This document shows positions 61,441 to 64,000 of a DNA stretch of 64,000 nucleotides, one piece after another (position 1 is the first letter of the stretch; each line of letters opens with the position of its first letter). The notes beneath the pieces are model-generated. The model worked only from the letters and a program-made list of their open reading frames with translations. It had not been told where the DNA came from and ran no database searches. Origin of the DNA: Pseudomonas sp. UBA6562. Its GTDB lineage: Bacteria; Pseudomonadota; Gammaproteobacteria; Pseudomonadales; Pseudomonadaceae. The position numbers and the translations under genes were made by a program. The DNA lies in assembly GCF_002434265.1 (NCBI RefSeq), contig NZ_DJJS01000008.1, positions 665,667 through 729,666 on the forward strand, in the 5' to 3' direction.

Positions 61441-62591
61441 CCTTCACCTCCGGGAAACGCCCAGGCCAACAACGGCACCAGGGTCAAGGTGGTCAACGCC
61501 ATCGACAGCACGTTGCCGATGTAGCCGTGCATGTAGCTCGGCAGACGCTGACTGATCGCCACAGCTAGGGGCGGTGCGAGCACGGCGCCCAGCAGCGCAC
61601 TGCCCACCATCACCTGCCAATGCCCACCCACCGTCAGCACTGCAGCCGGCACCACCGACACGATCGGAATGTAGGTGGGGTACCAGCCGCGCGCCTGCCA
61701 CTGCCTGCGCCACAGCAGCACACCGGTCAGCGAGGCCAGCGCCTGCCCGGCGATGATCTGCACGATCAACTGTGAGCCGTAGGCCGGCGCGGCCGGGGTC
61801 AGCCACCAGGCCAGGAAGGCGCCGAGCAGCAAGCCGAGGCTGGCCAGCTCATTGCCGAAGAAAGGCGCTTCGCTGAAATCGGCCAGCACGCGGCGCAAGG
61901 TCCAGCCGATGCCATATCGCGGCGGCGGTGCGGCGACGGTCACAGGCTCCGGTCGCAGGCCGCCGCTGACCAGCACCGGGCACCGCTTGCACAGCACGAA
62001 CGCCAGCACGCTCGCCACGGCCATGCCCAGCACGTTGCCGATCACCACCGGCAGGCCCAGCGGATAACACAGGTAGTTGACCAACAGCAGGCTGGCCGGC
62101 GTCACCAGGAGCGCGCCCAACAGCGCGCCGTTGAGCGCCACGCGCCAGCCGCCGCCGAACATCAATACCATGGCCGCCGGGAGCGAGACGAAAGCGACGA
62201 AGGTCGGCTGCCAGGTACCGCTGCTCAACGTCCAGCCCCACAGCAGATGGCTGAACAGCAAGCCGAGCAAGGAGCTGACGAACACCCAGGGCCAGAGCCC
62301 GGTGCCATAACAGATGGCGAAGCCCTGCCAGCGGTACCCCCGCATATTGGCCCAATGACCCAGGCAGGCACCCAACAGCAGCCCGAGCGCGGGCAGTTCG
62401 TGTTTATAGAACGCGACTTCGCTGATATCGCCGAGTATCCAGCGCAAGCGGCTCAAGGGTTGGTCCAGCGTGCTGGAAAGCGTGGCGTAATCGGGCCATT
62501 GCCCAGCGACCAGGCTACCCAGCAACAGCATCGACAGCGCCACGAACAGCACCGTGCTGGGGCTTACGACAGAAGAATCGGGACGGTTCAT
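61437..62591 (-). CDS. Internally duplicated membrane protein (unknown function)
   Basis: A 384-aa protein with about ten membrane segments made of two homologous halves. Half 1 (about residues 46-210) has LRWILGDISEVAFYKHELPA then LGLLLGACLGHW; half 2 (about 231-380) has LRRVLADFSEAPFFGNELAS then LGLLLGAFLAWW. Each half later repeats G-G-x-W followed by GALLGALL or SALLGAVL and a V-x-GN-V-L-x-M-A segment. I recognise no named family; the F-x-P...GG.W pattern is faintly like DUF1097. Being between an amidase and an asparaginase gene, it is likely a transporter for their substrate. Confidence 0.7.
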   Translation of the reverse strand: MNRPDSSVVSPSTVLFVALSMLLLGSLVAGQWPDYATLSSTLDQPLSRLRWILGDISEVAFYKHELPALGLLLGACLGHWANMRGYRWQGFAICYGTGLWPWVFVSSLLGLLFSHLLWGWTLSSGTWQPTFVAFVSLPAAMVLMFGGGWRVALNGALLGALLVTPASLLLVNYLCYPLGLPVVIGNVLGMAVASVLAFVLCKRCPVLVSGGLRPEPVTVAAPPPRYGIGWTLRRVLADFSEAPFFGNELASLGLLLGAFLAWWLTPAAPAYGSQLIVQIIAGQALASLTGVLLWRRQWQARGWYPTYIPIVSVVPAAVLTVGGHWQVMVGSALLGAVLAPPLAVAISQRLPSYMHGYIGNVLSMALTTLTLVPLLAWAFPGGEG

Positions 62592-62600
62592 GGGGCCTCC

Positions 62601-63497
62601 TCAGCGCGGCATCGGTGCGTGCAGGCGATAGCCGAGCGCGGCGTCGTACAGGTCGGTGCGCCGGTCGCGTTGCAGGTCGTTGAGGCTGTTCCAGATGGGC
62701 GCGCTGCGTGCGGCGGTGAGGTCGACGTCGGCGTAGAGGATGCACTCCTCTTCGGCGCCGGCCACTTCGCCGATGGGCCAGCCGTTGGTGCCGGCGATCA
62801 GCGAGCAACCGAGGAAGCGCCCGTCACGCTCGCTGCCGATGCGGTTGGCGGCGGCGATGTAGAGGTTGTTGACGTGGGCGGCGGTGATGGTCAGGTACGA
62901 GGCCATGCAGCGACCGGCCGCGTCGAACAGCGGCGGCGGCGTCCACACCCAGTTGTTCAGGCTGCAGATGATGTCGGCGCCCTGGGCGGCCATCAGGCGC
63001 GGCACTTCGGGGAACCAGATGTCCCAGCAGATCAGCAGGCCGATGCGGCCGATGGGCGTTTCGAACACCGGGAAGCCCAGGTCGCCTGGGGTGAACCAGA
63101 GCTTTTCCTGGTTCCATAGATGTGCCTTGCGATAATGACCGAGCAGGCCGTCGGGGCCGAACAGGACGGCGCTGTCGAACAACTTCAGGCCGTCGCGCTC
63201 GACGAATCCGGCCGCCAGGTACACGCCATGCTCACGGGCCAAGTCCGCCCAGGCACACACACTGCGGCCTTCGCCCAGCGTCTCGGCATGGGCGTAGGCC
63301 TCGGCGCGGGACAGGAAGGTGTAGCCGGTGTTGCAGAGTTCGGGCAACACGATGAGGTTGGCGCCAGCGGCGATCGCTTGGCGCGCCAGGGTCAAGCTGT
63401 GTTGGAGGTTGCTCTCGCCGTGTTCGACACCCACTTGCGGGTCGAACTGGATGACGGCGATACGGACGGGGCTGACAGGGGTGCAGTGGTCGGTCAT
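62601..63497 (-). CDS. Nitrilase-superfamily carbon-nitrogen hydrolase (amidase)
   Basis: A 298-aa hydrolase with the complete Glu-Lys-Cys triad: Glu53 (VLPELCNTGY), Lys124 (HYRKAHLW) and Cys157 (LLICWDIWFPE). The length and CWDIWFPE fit aliphatic amidase or N-carbamoyl/aminoamide hydrolases rather than true nitrilases. It lies 149 bp downstream of an amine/amino-acid oxidase gene, which, if that enzyme is a 2-monooxygenase, would supply an amide substrate; the pair would then resemble DavB/DavA or IaaM plus amidase. ATG at 63497; it is followed by the membrane protein 9 bp later. Confidence 0.87.
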   Translation of the reverse strand: MTDHCTPVSPVRIAVIQFDPQVGVEHGESNLQHSLTLARQAIAAGANLIVLPELCNTGYTFLSRAEAYAHAETLGEGRSVCAWADLAREHGVYLAAGFVERDGLKLFDSAVLFGPDGLLGHYRKAHLWNQEKLWFTPGDLGFPVFETPIGRIGLLICWDIWFPEVPRLMAAQGADIICSLNNWVWTPPPLFDAAGRCMASYLTITAAHVNNLYIAAANRIGSERDGRFLGCSLIAGTNGWPIGEVAGAEEECILYADVDLTAARSAPIWNSLNDLQRDRRTDLYDAALGYRLHAPMPR

Positions 63498-63611
63498 TCC
63501 GGCTTCCTTTTTTGGGTTTGTTGTGGAAGGCGGCCAGTACAGCGGGGATGGTCGAGCGCCAACAGTCGGGAAATTCCGAAGGGCTCGAAGGAATAGTCGT
63601 ACGCGCTTGAA

Positions 63612-63637
63612 GGAGGCGCCCTACAAGGCACGCCTCC
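63612..63637 (-). promoter_or_regulatory. Hairpin between the flavin oxidase and amidase genes
   Basis: GGAGGCG-N12-CGCCTCC forms a 7-bp stem 9 bp after the oxidase stop, with TTC but no long U-tract on the minus strand. It may be a partial terminator that lowers expression of the downstream genes. Confidence 0.35.
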
Positions 63638-63646
63638 TGACAAACA

Positions 63647-64000
63647 TCAACGCACTTGGTACTGCGGATAGTGGTCGAGGGTGAAGTCGCCGTTGAAGCG
63701 TGCCTGTGTGCGCTGGCACAGGTTGATCACGGCATCGATGGCGGTGCGCAGGCAGGGCTCGGTCCAGCCGGCATCGACGGAGAAGGACTCCCCAGCCAGA
63801 TAGAGCCCGGATTCGCCGCCCAGGTCGCGGTTGTATTTCATCAGGCTGACCGCGTCGTAGTAGGTGCCGGCGCGATACAGTTTGGCGCAGCCCAGGGCAT
63901 TGGCATCGGTGAGCCAGCGCTGTATCCGAATATTACTGGTGTCGACATAAGGTGAAATCGGTTCGGCGATATTGGTGCAGCGCAGTAGGATGCGGTCTAG
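63647..64000 (-). CDS. Flavin amine/amino-acid oxidase, C-terminal part (continues beyond window)
   Basis: The last 117 residues of a flavoprotein. The segment SGLYLAGESFSVDAGWTEPC is the C-terminal FAD-binding signature of the amine oxidase family (G-x-Y-x-A-G-E ... G-W-x-E), and the following CLRTAIDAVINLCQ helix fits. The sequence style, with AKLYRAGTYYDAVSLMKYNR, suggests the tryptophan/phenylalanine 2-monooxygenase group, but this is by eye and uncertain. Such enzymes turn an amino acid into an amide plus CO2. It is the upstream gene of the amidase operon. Confidence 0.7.
   Translation of the reverse strand, partial: LDRILLRCTNIAEPISPYVDTSNIRIQRWLTDANALGCAKLYRAGTYYDAVSLMKYNRDLGGESGLYLAGESFSVDAGWTEPCLRTAIDAVINLCQRTQARFNGDFTLDHYPQYQVR

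Overview
This 64 kb window is high-GC bacterial chromosome that looks like a fluorescent pseudomonad, most likely the Pseudomonas putida group. The evidence is a malonate decarboxylase locus (mdcABCDEGH plus mdcLM and mdcR), adjacent acyl-CoA synthetases of 565 and 562 aa followed by a PhaJ4-type hydratase, a class Ia ribonucleotide reductase with a 959-aa NrdA, a primary-metabolism type phosphopantetheinyl transferase, and many LysR regulators. No tRNA, rRNA, CRISPR array, prophage or full-length insertion sequence was seen.

Layout. 0-9.3 kb: a partial LysR gene, mdcR, and the convergent malonate operon, whose mdcG/mdcH junction carries a 128-bp tandem duplication. 9.3-13.3 kb: a LysR gene divergent from a CitMHS-type transporter and a split AtuA-family pair. 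13.4-18.0 kb: a LysE exporter and a three-subunit membrane gluconate 2-dehydrogenase-type enzyme (Tat subunit, GMC flavoprotein, triheme cytochrome c). 18.7-24.6 kb: an accessory catabolic cluster (flavin monooxygenase, Rid-family protein, DUF1028 Ntn-hydrolase, M20 deacylase, LysR, polyamine-type binding protein) that contains a 77-bp IS4-like miniature element with an 11-bp target duplication. 24.6-26.1 kb: a first HipBA-like module. 26.1-35.6 kb: an unknown protein, EamA transporter, AzoR, LysR, a periplasmic cyclophilin, an ABC exporter, a FemAB-like acyltransferase and an outer-membrane porin. 35.7-46.5 kb: lipid genes (KAS III, FadD1, FadD2, PhaJ, PPTase) with hrpA among them. 46.5-51.5 kb: nrdA and nrdB behind a promoter with two NrdR-like boxes and a perfect DnaA box. 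51.5-52.4 kb: a broken RelB-like antitoxin and an unknown helical protein. 52.7-57.7 kb: a complete D-galactonate operon (dgoK, dgoA, dgoD, transporter, IclR regulator). 58.1-60.4 kb: a lipoprotein and a second HipBA-like module. 60.4-64 kb: an operon running out of the window that encodes the C-terminus of a flavin amine/amino-acid oxidase, a nitrilase-superfamily amidase, an internally duplicated membrane protein and an asparaginase-like protein.

How genes work together. The mdc genes build, charge and run an acyl-carrier malonate decarboxylase and import malonate. The dgo genes convert galactonate to pyruvate and glyceraldehyde 3-phosphate. The gluconate dehydrogenase oxidises sugar acids in the periplasm and passes electrons to the respiratory chain. 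FadD1/FadD2, PhaJ and KAS III link fatty-acid degradation to polyhydroxyalkanoate and fatty-acid synthesis. The least understood parts are the amino-acid oxidase/amidase/asparaginase operon at the right edge and the monooxygenase/Rid/DUF1028/M20 cluster at 18.7-24.6 kb; both look like routes for degrading nitrogen compounds, but their substrates cannot be read from sequence.
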